Of a DNA stretch of 42,670 nt, positions 16,056 to 24,513 are shown piece by piece; the stretch's first letter is position 1, and every line of letters starts with the position of its first letter. Source of the DNA: Stenotrophomonas cyclobalanopsidis (GTDB taxonomy: Bacteria > Pseudomonadota > Gammaproteobacteria > Xanthomonadales > Xanthomonadaceae); contig NZ_VYKI01000031.1 in the NCBI RefSeq assembly GCF_008710035.1, forward strand, positions 1-42,670, given 5' to 3'. The notes beneath the pieces are model-generated. The model saw nothing but the letters and a program-made list of their open reading frames with translations. It did not search any database and was not told the DNA's origin. A program made the position numbers and the translations under genes.

Positions 16056-18182
16056 ATGAAGTGGCTCGGCTCGGGAATGCAGGCCCGTTTCCTGCTCGCG
16101 ATGGGCGGGGCGATGCTGGTGGTGGTGGCGATCCTGGCGGTGATGCTCGGCCGCCAGGCGACGATGCAGAGCGAGGTGAAGAGCCTCAGCGGTGGCGTCA
16201 TCCATGAACTGTTCGACCGCAGCGTGCGCAGCCGCGGCGAGGCGTTGGCGCGCGAGCTGTCCGATTCGCTGGCCAACCCGCTCTATTACAACGACCTGGG
16301 CCAGGTGGGCGTGCTGGTGCGCTCGACCTCGCGGCAGCAGGTGGTGCGCTATGTGCTGGTGTTCGACAGCAAGGGCCGGCTGGTGCATGACGGCTCGGTC
16401 GGCGTGCCCGGCTTCGGCAAGCCGATGACCGACCCGTTGGCCACGGCGGCGACCGCTGCGCAGGGCCTGCTGGTGCAGCAGTCAGCCAGCGTGCTCGACA
16501 ACACCATGCCGATCGTGGTCGGCAAGCAGCGTATCGGCGGTGTCCGCGTGGGCATGGCGCTGGACGAGGTCAGGGAGCGCGAGCTGGCCGCCAGTGCCAC
16601 CCTCGGCGAGCGCCTGCAGCAGGTCGGCAGCCGCCACCTGGGCTGGCTGCTGCTGATGCTGGGCCTGCTGGTGGTGATCGGGGTGACGGTCATCCTCTAT
16701 GTGCAGCGCACCCTGGTGACGCCGATCCGTGACCTGGCCGCCGCCGCGCGCCGCATCGAAGCCGGTGACTACCAGGCGCCGCTGCGGGAAAACACCCGCG
16801 ATGACGAGGTCGGCGAGCTGGTGCGTGGCTTTGCGCGCATGCGTGATGCGATCGCCCGCCACGACCGCGAAGTGCGTCACATGGCCTACACCGATGCGCT
16901 GACCGGACTGACCAATCGCTTGGCCTTCCGCGAGGCGCTGGACCATCGGCTGATGGCGGCGCGTGCGTCCAAGCAGCGCCTGGGCCTGCTGTTTGCCGAT
17001 ATCGATGACTTCAAGCGGGTCAACGACACGATGGGCCACGAGGCCGGCGACGAGGCCCTGCTGCAGTTCGCCCAGCGCATCGGCCATGCCGTGGCGGAGG
17101 CCGGCGGCGACGATGCGGTGCTGGCGCGGTTCGGTGGCGATGAATTCGTCATTCTCGTCGGCGACGGCGATGTGGCCGCCAACGCACGCCTGCTGGCTGA
17201 AGTGCTGGTGCGTGAGCTGGGCAAGCCGCTGGTGGTGCAGGGCAGGGAGCTGTTCCTGGGCACCTCGATCGGCGTGACCCTGTACCCGGACGACGCGGCC
17301 GACGCCACCACGCTGCTGAAGAACGGCGACATCGCCATGTACCAGGCGAAGATGGCCGGCAAGAACTGCTACCGCTACTACAGCCGGGCGATGGACCACG
17401 CGGTCGAGCGCCGCGTGCACATGGAGCAGGAGCTGCGCGGCGCCTGGGAGCGAGGCGAGCTGGGCCTGGCCTACCAGCCGATCTTCCGCATGCGCGACCG
17501 CCGCCTGGTGGGGGTGGAAGTGCTGCTGCGCTGGCAGCACCCGACCCTGGGCACGATTCCGCCGTCGGTGTTCATCGAAGTGGCCGAGCAGAGCGGCCTG
17601 ATCGAGGTGATCGGCCCGAAGGTGCTGCGTGCGGCCTGCATGGAAGCCTCGCAGTGGCCGCGTGGTGCGGCCGGGGACGAGCTGTTCGTGTCGGTGAACG
17701 TGTCACCGCGCCAGCTGCGTGGCGGCGAACTGCCGGCGCTGGTGGCGCAGTGCCTGCACGAATCCGGGCTGCCGTCCTCGCGCCTGCACTTGGAACTGAC
17801 CGAAACCGCGGTGATCGGTGACGAGATGCTGGCCGCGCAGCTGCTGGACAAGCTGCATCGCACCGGTGTGAAGGTCTGGCTGGACGACTTCGGCACCGGC
17901 TTCTCCGGCCTGAGCCACCTGCGCCAGGTGCCGGTGGACGGCGTCAAGATCGACAAGAGCTTCGTGGCCGACATGCAGCGCGACCCGGACGACCTGGCCT
18001 TGACCACGGCGATTATCGCCATGGCCCATGCGCTGGGCATCACCGTGGTGGCCGAGGGCATCGAGCAGGAAGCGCAGTACGAACTGCTGGCCCAGCGCGG
18101 CTGCGACCTGGGCCAGGGTTACTGGCTGAGCCACCCGGTCACCGCCACCGAAGTGGTGCGGATGATCGACTCGGGGCTCTGA
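16056..18182 (+). CDS. Membrane GGDEF/EAL cyclic-di-GMP protein
   Basis: This inner-membrane signalling protein has both diguanylate cyclase and phosphodiesterase domains. In order: TM1 (about 9-30), a periplasmic sensor (about 31-190), TM2 (about 193-215), HAMP (about 216-268), GGDEF (about 275-440) and EAL (about 455-700). The GGDEF motif is intact (RFGGDEFVIL), and the metal site DIDDFKRVNDTMGH is present. The RxxD inhibitory site is absent (Gly and Ala at the two key places). The EAL catalytic set is complete although written EVLLRW: NVSPRQL, LELTETAVI, DDFGTGFSGLSHL, KIDKSFV and VVAEGIE. Both activities are possible. ATG 16056 has a TGGAAG site just before it; an earlier start in the same frame cannot be excluded. 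Confidence 0.92.
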   Translation: MKWLGSGMQARFLLAMGGAMLVVVAILAVMLGRQATMQSEVKSLSGGVIHELFDRSVRSRGEALARELSDSLANPLYYNDLGQVGVLVRSTSRQQVVRYVLVFDSKGRLVHDGSVGVPGFGKPMTDPLATAATAAQGLLVQQSASVLDNTMPIVVGKQRIGGVRVGMALDEVRERELAASATLGERLQQVGSRHLGWLLLMLGLLVVIGVTVILYVQRTLVTPIRDLAAAARRIEAGDYQAPLRENTRDDEVGELVRGFARMRDAIARHDREVRHMAYTDALTGLTNRLAFREALDHRLMAARASKQRLGLLFADIDDFKRVNDTMGHEAGDEALLQFAQRIGHAVAEAGGDDAVLARFGGDEFVILVGDGDVAANARLLAEVLVRELGKPLVVQGRELFLGTSIGVTLYPDDAADATTLLKNGDIAMYQAKMAGKNCYRYYSRAMDHAVERRVHMEQELRGAWERGELGLAYQPIFRMRDRRLVGVEVLLRWQHPTLGTIPPSVFIEVAEQSGLIEVIGPKVLRAACMEASQWPRGAAGDELFVSVNVSPRQLRGGELPALVAQCLHESGLPSSRLHLELTETAVIGDEMLAAQLLDKLHRTGVKVWLDDFGTGFSGLSHLRQVPVDGVKIDKSFVADMQRDPDDLALTTAIIAMAHALGITVVAEGIEQEAQYELLAQRGCDLGQGYWLSHPVTATEVVRMIDSGL

Positions 18183-18188
18183 AAACCC

Positions 18189-18211
18189 ATCCACGCATGG
18201 CGTGGATCTAC
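18189..18211 (-). repeat. SMAG/REP monomer
   Basis: The stem ATCCACGC-atg-GCGTGGAT is perfect and ends in CTAC, the reverse of GTAG. It sits between the convergent GGDEF/EAL gene and epmB, three bases before the epmB stop. Confidence 0.75.
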
Positions 18212-18213
18212 CG

Positions 18214-19254
18214 TTACACCGGGCGCTTGCTGGGGTCGCCGGGCAGTTCGCGCACCAGCTTGGGAATCAGGTAACCGGACAGCCGGGCGGTCAGCCCGGC
18301 GATCAGGGCCTTGGCACGGGTGTCGTCCACTTCGAAGTGGGCCACGCCCTCGACCTTGTCCACCTGGTGCAGGTAGTAGGGCAGCACGCCAGCGGCGAAG
18401 CTGCGCTCGCTCAGGTCCTGCAGCGCCTGCACGCTGTCGTTGACCCCGCGCAGCAGCACGGCCTGGTTCAGCAGCTGTGCGCCGAGGCCGCGCAGGCGTG
18501 CCATCGCGGCATCCACGCTGGCATCGAACTCATTGGCATGGTTGGCGTGCACCACGATGGCCAGCGGCCACGGCAGGCTGCCCAGCCAGGCCAGCAGTTC
18601 CTCGTCCACGCGCTCGGGCAGCACGATCGGCAGGCGGGTGTGGATGCGCAGGCGGCGGATGTGCGGAATCTGGCGCAGGGCGTCGGTCAGCTCGACCAGC
18701 TTGTGCGTGGCCAGCGACAGCGGATCGCCGCCGGACAGGATCACCTCGTCGATGTCCGGGTCGGCCGCAATGGCCGCCACGGCCTCCTGCCAGCCACCCT
18801 TGGCGGCGTTTTCCGCGCCATAGTCGAAGTGGCGGCGGAAGCAGTAGCGGCAGTTGATCGCGCAGCTGCCGGTGGCCACCAGCAGGGCCCGGCCGCGGTA
18901 CTTCTGGATGACCCCGGTGGCCTTCCTGGCGGCACCATCGCCGACGGCGTCAAAGCTGAACCCGGGCGCCGGGCGCATCTCCTCGTCGATCGGCAGCACC
19001 TGGCGCAGCAGCGGGTCGGCTGCATCGCCAGGGCGCATGCGGGCCACGAAGCCTTCCGGTACGCGCAGGGCGAACTGGGCCATGGCCGCCTCCGAGACCC
19101 CCAGTGCCGCCGGATCCAGCTGCAGCCGTGCCAACAGGGCGTGCGGGTCACGCAGTGCCTGGCGCCAGAGCTGCTGCCAGCGCGCGGGCGCGCCTGGCGA
19201 CTGGGGCCGGGGGAAGGCGGAAAGCTGCATGGAGAGGGGGCCTGCGGTTATCAT
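18214..19254 (-). CDS. epmB: EF-P lysine 2,3-aminomutase EpmB
   Basis: EpmB is a radical-SAM, PLP-dependent lysine 2,3-aminomutase. It makes (R)-beta-lysine, which EpmA attaches to elongation factor P. The radical-SAM cysteines are C131, C135 and C138 in GSCAINCRYCFRRHF. SGGDPLSL and RLRIHTRLPIVLPER follow, and the C-terminal PLP region includes LLRGVNDS and PYYLHQVDKVEG. At 346 residues it is the short EpmB type rather than the longer clostridial lysine mutase. It is divergent from efp, its substrate gene, which strongly supports this role. Start 19254 is chosen; 19230 is an alternative, and neither has a clear Shine-Dalgarno sequence. epmA is not in the window. Confidence 0.93.
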   Translation of the reverse strand: MITAGPLSMQLSAFPRPQSPGAPARWQQLWRQALRDPHALLARLQLDPAALGVSEAAMAQFALRVPEGFVARMRPGDAADPLLRQVLPIDEEMRPAPGFSFDAVGDGAARKATGVIQKYRGRALLVATGSCAINCRYCFRRHFDYGAENAAKGGWQEAVAAIAADPDIDEVILSGGDPLSLATHKLVELTDALRQIPHIRRLRIHTRLPIVLPERVDEELLAWLGSLPWPLAIVVHANHANEFDASVDAAMARLRGLGAQLLNQAVLLRGVNDSVQALQDLSERSFAAGVLPYYLHQVDKVEGVAHFEVDDTRAKALIAGLTARLSGYLIPKLVRELPGDPSKRPV

Positions 19255-19271
19255 GGGGGCATAAACAGTTG

Positions 19272-19295
19272 CCCACCGGGGTCCCGGTGGGTTTT
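19272..19295 (+). other. Terminator-like hairpin in the efp leader region
   Basis: An 8-bp perfect stem CCCACCGG/CCGGTGGG with a 4-base loop is followed by GTTTT on the plus strand. It lies between the divergent starts of epmB and efp, 56 bases before the efp ATG. If the efp promoter lies upstream of it, this would be an attenuator-like element. If the promoter lies downstream, it blocks read-through. Confidence 0.45.
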
Positions 19296-19350
19296 CCATT
19301 CTACCGGCTCGCCGCACGCGCGGCGGTTTCGCCATTTGAGGAGCTTGAGC

Positions 19351-19917
19351 ATGGCCACTGCGGGCATGAACGATGTCAAGAACGGGATGAAGATCCTGGT
19401 CAACAATGAACCGGCCGTCATCTCCGAGACCGAGTTCATCAAGCCGGGCAAGGGCCAGGCTTTCACCCGCGTGCGCTACCGCTTCATCAAGTCGGGCCGC
19501 ACCGTGGAAATGACCATGAAGGCCACCGATGACGTGGAAGTGGCCGACGTTGTCGACACCAACATGAACTACATGTACAGCGACGGCGAGTACTGGCACT
19601 TCATGGACCCGGAAACCTTCGAGCAGGTGCAGGCCGACAAGGCCGGCATGGGCGGCGCCGAGAAGTGGCTGAAGGGCGAAGAGTCCTGCATCGTGACCCT
19701 GTTCAACGGTTCGCCGATCTTCGTGCAGCCGCCGAACTTCGTCGAACTGAAGATCACCGAGACCGATCCGGGTGTCCGTGGCGACACCTCGGGCGGCGGC
19801 GGCAAGCCGGCCACCCTGGAAACCGGCGCCGTGGTCCGCGTGCCGCTGTTCGTCAACCAGGATGAAATCGTCAAGGTTGATACCCGTTCGGGTGAATATT
19901 CCGCACGCGTGAAGTAA
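19351..19917 (+). CDS. efp: Elongation factor P
   Basis: EF-P binds the ribosome between the P and E sites and relieves stalling at polyproline stretches. The 188-residue protein has the three beta-barrel domains. The modification loop reads KPGKGQAF with Lys34 at the tip, the residue beta-lysylated by the EpmA/EpmB pathway in E. coli. The C-terminal signature region is visible as TDPGVRGDTSGGGGKPATLE. The start follows a GAGGAGC site. epmB lies divergently upstream, in keeping with lysine (not rhamnose) modification. A perfect 9-bp stem-loop (19915-19935) spans the stop codon. Confidence 0.97.
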   Translation: MATAGMNDVKNGMKILVNNEPAVISETEFIKPGKGQAFTRVRYRFIKSGRTVEMTMKATDDVEVADVVDTNMNYMYSDGEYWHFMDPETFEQVQADKAGMGGAEKWLKGEESCIVTLFNGSPIFVQPPNFVELKITETDPGVRGDTSGGGGKPATLETGAVVRVPLFVNQDEIVKVDTRSGEYSARVK

Positions 19918-19935
19918 TCCGGCGCAGCCGGATTA
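19915..19935 (+). terminator. Stem-loop overlapping the efp stop
   Basis: The perfect palindrome TAATCCGGC-gca-GCCGGATTA includes the efp TAA stop. There is no U-tract, so it is more likely a 3' end stabiliser than an efficient intrinsic terminator. Confidence 0.45.
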
Positions 19936-19938
19936 CCT

Positions 19939-19962
19939 GTAGAGCCGAGCCCAAGCTCGGCT
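19939..19962 (+). repeat. SMAG/REP monomer
   Basis: A GTAG head is followed by the stem AGCCGAGC/GCTCGGCT. This subtype also occurs at 13867 and 27708. Confidence 0.75.
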
Positions 19963-20017
19963 TTCCGGGCACCACCCGGAACCCGTTGCCGGCGCCGATG
20001 GCGCCGCAACGGACAGC

Positions 20018-20040
20018 CGCCGGGCATGGCCCGGCGCTAC
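20018..20040 (-). repeat. SMAG/REP monomer, GC-rich stem
   Basis: CGCCGGGC-atg-GCCCGGCG followed by CTAC. The same subtype occurs as an inverted pair at 23589-23650. Confidence 0.75.
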
Positions 20041-20082
20041 CGCCTTCAGCCAGGCGCCGCCCCCACAGCCAAGTGAGCCCGC

Positions 20083-21426
20083 ATGAGCGATAGCCCGCAC
20101 CTCCCCGAAGCCTGCGACCTGCTCATCGAAGCCGGTCATGTCGTTCCGATCGAGCCGCATGCGGTGGTGCTGGAAGACCATGCCGTCGCCGTGCGTGGCA
20201 GCGAAATCGTCGCCATCCTGCCGCGTGCCGAGGCCCGCGCGCGCTTCCGCGCGACCCAGGTGGTCAGCCGCCCCGACGCGGCGCTGATGCCCGGCCTGGT
20301 CAACGCGCACACGCACAACCCGATGACCCTGCTGCGCGGCGTTGCCGACGACCTGCCGCTGATGACCTGGCTGCAGCAGCATATCTGGCCGGTGGAAGCG
20401 GCGGTGATCGGCCCGGAATTCGTGGCCGACGGCACCACCCTGGCCATCGCCGAGATGCTGCGCGGCGGTACGACCTGCGCCAACGAGAATTACTTCTTCG
20501 GCGACGTGCAGGCCGCGGTCTACAAGAAGCACGGCTTCCGCGCGCTGGTCGGCGCGGTCATCATCGATTTCCCCACCGCCTGGGCCAAGACCGACGACGA
20601 GTACTTCGCCAAGGCCGGTGAACTGCATGACCAGTGGCGCACCGATCCGCTGATCGGCACCGCGTTCGCGCCGCATGCGCCGTACACGGTCAACGATGCC
20701 AATTTCGAGCGCGTGCGGATGCTGTCCGACCAGCTCGACATGCAGGTGCACCTGCACACCCACGAGACCGCGCAGGAAATCAACGATTCGATCAAGCTGC
20801 ACGGCCAGCGCCCGCTGGCGCGGCTGGATCGCCTAGGCCTGGTCAACGACCGCCTGATCGCGGTGCACATGACCCAGCTGACCGACGCGGAAATCCACCT
20901 GTGCGCCGAGCGTGGCGTCAGCGTGGTGCACTGCCCGGAATCGAACCTGAAGCTGGCTTCCGGTTTCTGCCCGGCCTGCGCCCTGCAGCGCGCCGGCGTC
21001 AACCTGGCCATCGGTACCGATGGCTGCGCCAGCAACAACGACCTGGACATGTTCAGCGAGAACCGCACCGCGGCGATCCTGGCCAAGGCCGTGGCCGACG
21101 ATGCGACCGCGCTGGACGCGGCCACCACGCTGCGTGCCTCGACCCTGGGCGGCGCCCGCGCGCTCGGCTTAGGCGAGCGCATCGGTTCGATCGAGGTCGG
21201 CAAGCAGGCCGACCTGGTCTGCGTCGACCTGTCCGCGCTGGAAACCCAGCCGCTGCACAACGTGCTGTCGCAGCTGGTGTATGCCACCGGCCGCCAGCAG
21301 GTCAGCGACGTCTGGATCGCCGGCAAGCCGAAGCTGGTGCAGCGCGAGCTGGTCGGCATGGACCTGCCGGGCATCATCGCCAACGCGCGCCAGTGGCGCG
21401 AGCGCATCCGTCATATCCGCGCCTGA
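20083..21426 (+). CDS. TRZ/ATZ family amidohydrolase, probable MTA/SAH deaminase
   Basis: This metal-dependent amidohydrolase resembles 5-methylthioadenosine/S-adenosylhomocysteine deaminases (MtaD). It would hydrolytically deaminate an adenosine derivative. The first metal motif is NAHTHNPMTLLRG (His pair near 75-77). Further ligands are in QVHLHTHETAQEI and the HMTQL region, and the catalytic Asp is in GTDGCASNNDLDM. The 447-residue length is normal. The C-terminal beta domain includes IGSIEVGKQADLVCVDL. It is followed 25 bases later by the methyltransferase gene ubiG, which is consistent with by-product (SAH) turnover. The exact substrate cannot be set by sequence; guanine or chlorotriazine-like substrates occur in the wider family. 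Confidence 0.82.
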   Translation: MSDSPHLPEACDLLIEAGHVVPIEPHAVVLEDHAVAVRGSEIVAILPRAEARARFRATQVVSRPDAALMPGLVNAHTHNPMTLLRGVADDLPLMTWLQQHIWPVEAAVIGPEFVADGTTLAIAEMLRGGTTCANENYFFGDVQAAVYKKHGFRALVGAVIIDFPTAWAKTDDEYFAKAGELHDQWRTDPLIGTAFAPHAPYTVNDANFERVRMLSDQLDMQVHLHTHETAQEINDSIKLHGQRPLARLDRLGLVNDRLIAVHMTQLTDAEIHLCAERGVSVVHCPESNLKLASGFCPACALQRAGVNLAIGTDGCASNNDLDMFSENRTAAILAKAVADDATALDAATTLRASTLGGARALGLGERIGSIEVGKQADLVCVDLSALETQPLHNVLSQLVYATGRQQVSDVWIAGKPKLVQRELVGMDLPGIIANARQWRERIRHIRA

Positions 21427-21451
21427 ACCCCGGCGCTGCAAGGACTTCCCC

Positions 21452-22168
21452 ATGACTGCCCCCCACGCTTCCTCCAATTTCGATCAGGCCGAGCTGGACA
21501 AGTTCGCCGCGCTGGCCAACCGCTGGTGGGACGCCGATGGCCCGCAGAAGCCGCTGCACGCCCTGAACCCGGTGCGCCTGCAGTACGTGGCCGACCGGGT
21601 GACGCTGCGCGGTGCGCGCGTGCTCGACATCGGCTGCGGCGGCGGCCTGCTGAGCGAAGCGCTGGCCCAGGCCGGTGCCGACGTTACCGCGATTGACCTT
21701 GCCCCTGAGCTGGTCAAGGTCGCTCGCCTGCATGCGCTGGAAAGCGGCGCCAAGGTCGACTACCGGGTGCAGGCGGCCGAGGACCTGGCCGCCGAACAGC
21801 CGGGCAGCTTCGACGTGGTCACCTGCATGGAAATGCTCGAGCATGTGCCCGATCCGAGCGCGATCATCGAGGCCTGCAAGCGCCTGCTGAAGCCCGGTGG
21901 CCACCTGTTCCTGTCGACCATCAACCGCACCGCGGCCGCGTTCGCGGTGGCGATCGTCGGCGCCGAGTACGTGGCGCGGCTGCTGCCCAAGGGCACCCAC
22001 CACTACCAGGAATTCATCAAGCCGGCCGAGCTGGCGCGCTGGCTGCGCGAGGCCGACGTGCAGCTGGTGGACGTGAGCGGCATGGCCTACGAGCCGTGGC
22101 GCAACCACGCCCGCCTGAGCAGCCGCACCGACATCAACTACCTGGCGTACGCGGTCAAGCCTGCATGA
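21452..22168 (+). CDS. ubiG: Ubiquinone biosynthesis O-methyltransferase
   Basis: UbiG performs both O-methylations in ubiquinone synthesis, using S-adenosylmethionine at the membrane surface. The family opening FAALANRWWDADGPQKPLHALNPVRL appears in pieces near residue 14. Motif I, VLDIGCGGGLLSEAL, is near residue 57. EMLEHVPDP and LKPGGHLFLSTINRT complete the fold. The 238-residue length matches. ATG 21452 has an AAGGA site. The gene overlaps gph by ATGA, the same ubiG-gph order found in other proteobacteria. Confidence 0.97.
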   Translation: MTAPHASSNFDQAELDKFAALANRWWDADGPQKPLHALNPVRLQYVADRVTLRGARVLDIGCGGGLLSEALAQAGADVTAIDLAPELVKVARLHALESGAKVDYRVQAAEDLAAEQPGSFDVVTCMEMLEHVPDPSAIIEACKRLLKPGGHLFLSTINRTAAAFAVAIVGAEYVARLLPKGTHHYQEFIKPAELARWLREADVQLVDVSGMAYEPWRNHARLSSRTDINYLAYAVKPA

Positions 22169-22860
22169 CCACGGCCGGCTTCCCGCAGGCGGTGCTGTTC
22201 GACCTGGATGGCACCCTGCTGGACAGTGCGCCGGATTTCGTCGCCACCTGTGATGCGATGCTGGCCGCGCGCGGCCGTGCGCCGATCGATCCGGCGCTGC
22301 TGCGCCCGGTGGTGTCCAAGGGCTCGCGTGCGATGTTGACCGCCGCCTTCCCGGATCTGGACGCGGCCGAGCGCGATGCGCTGATTCCCGAGTTCCTGCA
22401 GCGCTATGAAGCGCTGATCGGCCAACACGCGGTGCTGTTCGACGGCGTGGCCGGCATGCTTGCCGCGCTGGATGCCGCAGGCAGCGTGTGGGGCATCGTC
22501 ACCAACAAGCCGGAATACCTTGCGCGCCTGATCCTGCCGCAGCAGGGCTGGCAGCAGCGCTGCGCGGTGCTGGTGGGCGGTGACAGCCTGGCCGAGCGCA
22601 AGCCGCACCCACTGCCGCTGCTGCATGCCGCGCAGGCCATTGGCGTTGCCGCCGACGACTGCGTGTACGTGGGCGATGACGAGCGCGACATCATCGCCGC
22701 ACGCGCGGCGGCCATGCCGTCGGTGGCGGCGCTGTGGGGCTACCGCCTGCACAGCGACGATCCGCTGGCCTGGCAGGCCGACGTGCTGGTGGAAAACGCC
22801 GAACTTCTGCAACTGGCCAGTCTCTGGCCGACCCGGCCGGCAGCCCCGGCCCAGCCGTAA
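22165..22860 (+). CDS. gph: Phosphoglycolate phosphatase (HAD family)
   Basis: This HAD-superfamily phosphatase likely removes phosphate from 2-phosphoglycolate, a by-product of DNA repair and oxidative damage. Motif I is LFDLDGTLLDS (nucleophile Asp13). Motif II is in IVTNKPEYL, motif III at the Lys of ERKPHPLPLL, and motif IV is YVGDDERDIIAARAA. The cap segment (about 20-95) is the helical type. The 231-residue length fits. ATGA overlap with ubiG implies translational coupling. Some xanthomonad annotations name this MupP-like, so the substrate is the less certain part. Confidence 0.88.
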   Translation: MTTAGFPQAVLFDLDGTLLDSAPDFVATCDAMLAARGRAPIDPALLRPVVSKGSRAMLTAAFPDLDAAERDALIPEFLQRYEALIGQHAVLFDGVAGMLAALDAAGSVWGIVTNKPEYLARLILPQQGWQQRCAVLVGGDSLAERKPHPLPLLHAAQAIGVAADDCVYVGDDERDIIAARAAAMPSVAALWGYRLHSDDPLAWQADVLVENAELLQLASLWPTRPAAPAQP

Positions 22861-22871
22861 GGAATGACGTA

Positions 22872-23576
22872 GTGAGCAGTACCGCGCTGAACAGTTTCCT
22901 CGACAAGTGGCGCAGCCGTTGGCCGGAATGGTCGGTGGCCGCCCCGTTCGTGGCCGAATCGCAACGCGAGCTTGCGGTGGCGTGGTTCGCGCTGCTGCAG
23001 GAATTCGACGACATGCTCAACACCAGCGGCGACCCGATGCCGGCCGACGCCAAGCTGGCGTGGTGGGGCGAGGAGCTGCGCAGCTGGGCCGGGCAGCGCT
23101 CGCGCCATCCGCTGGGCCGCCTGCTGGAGCCGGTGCGTGCACCGTGGGCGCAGCTGGCCGAAACCCTGCCGGACCTGGTCGAGGCGCGCACGGTTGCACT
23201 CGATGCGGCCAGTGCCGAGCGCGCGCTGGCCAACTACGCCGACGCCGTAGCGGCGGTGGAAGTGGTGCTGTTCAACGACACCCCGCGCAACGGCGCTGGC
23301 CGTGCCGTGCAGCTGCAGACCCTGGCCCAGCGCCTGCAGGATGCCGGCGTGGCCGGTGTGCCGCGCAGCCTGCTGGACGAGGACGCCAGCAACGCCACGC
23401 AGCGTTGGGCACAGCACCTGCTGAAGGGCTGGGCGACCCGCGTGCCGGGCCCGCGCGCGCGCCGCGTCTGGTCCAGCCTGGCCCGCGCCCGCGTGGCCGC
23501 GCAGGCCGCAGGCAAGCCGATCGAAGCGACCCCGATGCGCACCCTGCTGCGCGTGTGGTGGGCCGCACGCGGTTGA
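22872..23576 (+). CDS. Squalene/phytoene synthase-like protein
   Basis: This 234-residue protein starts at a GTG preceded by TAAGGAATG. It shows the helical pattern of the squalene/phytoene synthase superfamily: LQEFDDMLN, then AKLAWWGEELRSW and HPLGRLLEPV, comparable to the RLAWWREEL and HPL blocks of that family. It lacks a second clear aspartate-rich DxxxD motif, so isoprenoid condensation is doubtful. Short relatives of this type include the mitochondrial complex I assembly factor NDUFAF6. The start follows gph by only 11 bases, which suggests an operon with ubiG and gph and a possible link to quinone or respiratory metabolism. Function unknown. Confidence 0.75.
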   Translation: MSSTALNSFLDKWRSRWPEWSVAAPFVAESQRELAVAWFALLQEFDDMLNTSGDPMPADAKLAWWGEELRSWAGQRSRHPLGRLLEPVRAPWAQLAETLPDLVEARTVALDAASAERALANYADAVAAVEVVLFNDTPRNGAGRAVQLQTLAQRLQDAGVAGVPRSLLDEDASNATQRWAQHLLKGWATRVPGPRARRVWSSLARARVAAQAAGKPIEATPMRTLLRVWWAARG

Positions 23577-23588
23577 TGCCGCTGCGCT

Positions 23589-23650
23589 CGCCGGGCATGG
23601 CCCGGCGCTACCGGGCGCGGTGATCAGGTAGCGCCGGGCCATGCCCGGCG
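23589..23650. repeat. SMAG/REP dimer, GC-rich stem
   Basis: Two inverted units of CGCCGGGC/GCCCGGCG lie at 23589-23611 (CTAC end) and 23628-23650 (GTAG start). They fall between the convergent squalene-synthase-like and M23 genes. Confidence 0.85.
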
Positions 23651-23664
23651 ACGATGCGCGTGCG

Positions 23665-24513
23665 TTACTTGCGTTCCAGCACCAGCAACGGGTCAATGCG
23701 GGTGTCGAACCAGTTCATGCCCCAGTGCAGGTGCGGGCCGGTGGCACGGCCGGTTGCGCCGACGGCGGCGATCACCTGGCCCTGGGTCACCCGGTCGCCG
23801 ACCTTCACGTCGATGCGCGACAGGTGCAGGAAGTTCGAGCTGACGCCGTAGCCGTGGTCGATCAGCAGGGTGCCGCCGGTCAGGTACAGGTCCTGGCCGG
23901 CGAACGTCACCACGCCGGCGGCCGGAGCCTTCACCGGCGTGCCGGTGGGCACGGCGATGTCCATGCCGGAGTGTCCGGCGCCGGGCTGGCCGTTGTACAC
24001 GCGCGCATTACCGAAGCGGCCGCTGATGCGGCCCTGCACCGGCCAGATGAAGGTCTGGGTAAAGTCAGTGCGGTCGTCATCGCGGGCGCGCGCGGCGGTC
24101 ACCTGCGCCTGTTCGCGCTTGATCCGTTCGGCAATCGCCGGCGGCGGGTTGACCGTCTTCGGCGGCACGCCGTTGACGCGCTCGGTCGGCCAGTCGCGCG
24201 GGGTCACGTTGATGGTGGCGGTCTCTCTTCCCCCATCCGGGCGCTGCACCTGTACCTGCAGCGGACCCTTTTCATCACGGCCGATGCCGAACACCACGCT
24301 GCCGTAGCTGCTCACCCGCAGCTGGCGGCCGGCGTACTGCACGCGGCTGCCGGCGGGTACCTTGCCGATCACCAGGGCGCCCTGCGACGCGCTGGCCGGG
24401 AACACTACTCGGCTGTCGATCAGGCTGTCGATGCCATCCTGCGCCTGTGCTGCCGGTGCGGTGAACAGGGGCGCGGCCAGCAGCAGCGCCCCGATCATCA
24501 GTGCCGGACGCAT
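23665..24513 (-). CDS. Secreted M23 family metallopeptidase
   Basis: This is a LytM-type zinc peptidase likely to act on peptidoglycan in the periplasm. A signal peptide covers about residues 1-24 (LLLAAPLFTAPAAQAQ). A beta-rich N-terminal region follows, then a short coiled segment (AIAERIKREQAQVTAA). The M23 domain (about 150-282) has the zinc ligands in HSGMDIAVPTGTPVKAP and HLHWGMNWFDTR. The 282-residue length is common for this family. Its ATG overlaps the stop codon of the upstream dihydroorotase gene, so the two are translationally coupled. The catalytic residues look intact; the cleaved bond is unknown. Confidence 0.92.
   Translation of the reverse strand: MRPALMIGALLLAAPLFTAPAAQAQDGIDSLIDSRVVFPASASQGALVIGKVPAGSRVQYAGRQLRVSSYGSVVFGIGRDEKGPLQVQVQRPDGGRETATINVTPRDWPTERVNGVPPKTVNPPPAIAERIKREQAQVTAARARDDDRTDFTQTFIWPVQGRISGRFGNARVYNGQPGAGHSGMDIAVPTGTPVKAPAAGVVTFAGQDLYLTGGTLLIDHGYGVSSNFLHLSRIDVKVGDRVTQGQVIAAVGATGRATGPHLHWGMNWFDTRIDPLLVLERK

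Noticed and set aside
19253..19264. Three-codon ORF before the efp hairpin as a leader peptide
   Set aside because: It is too short, has no ribosome site and no regulatory codons. It is probably chance.
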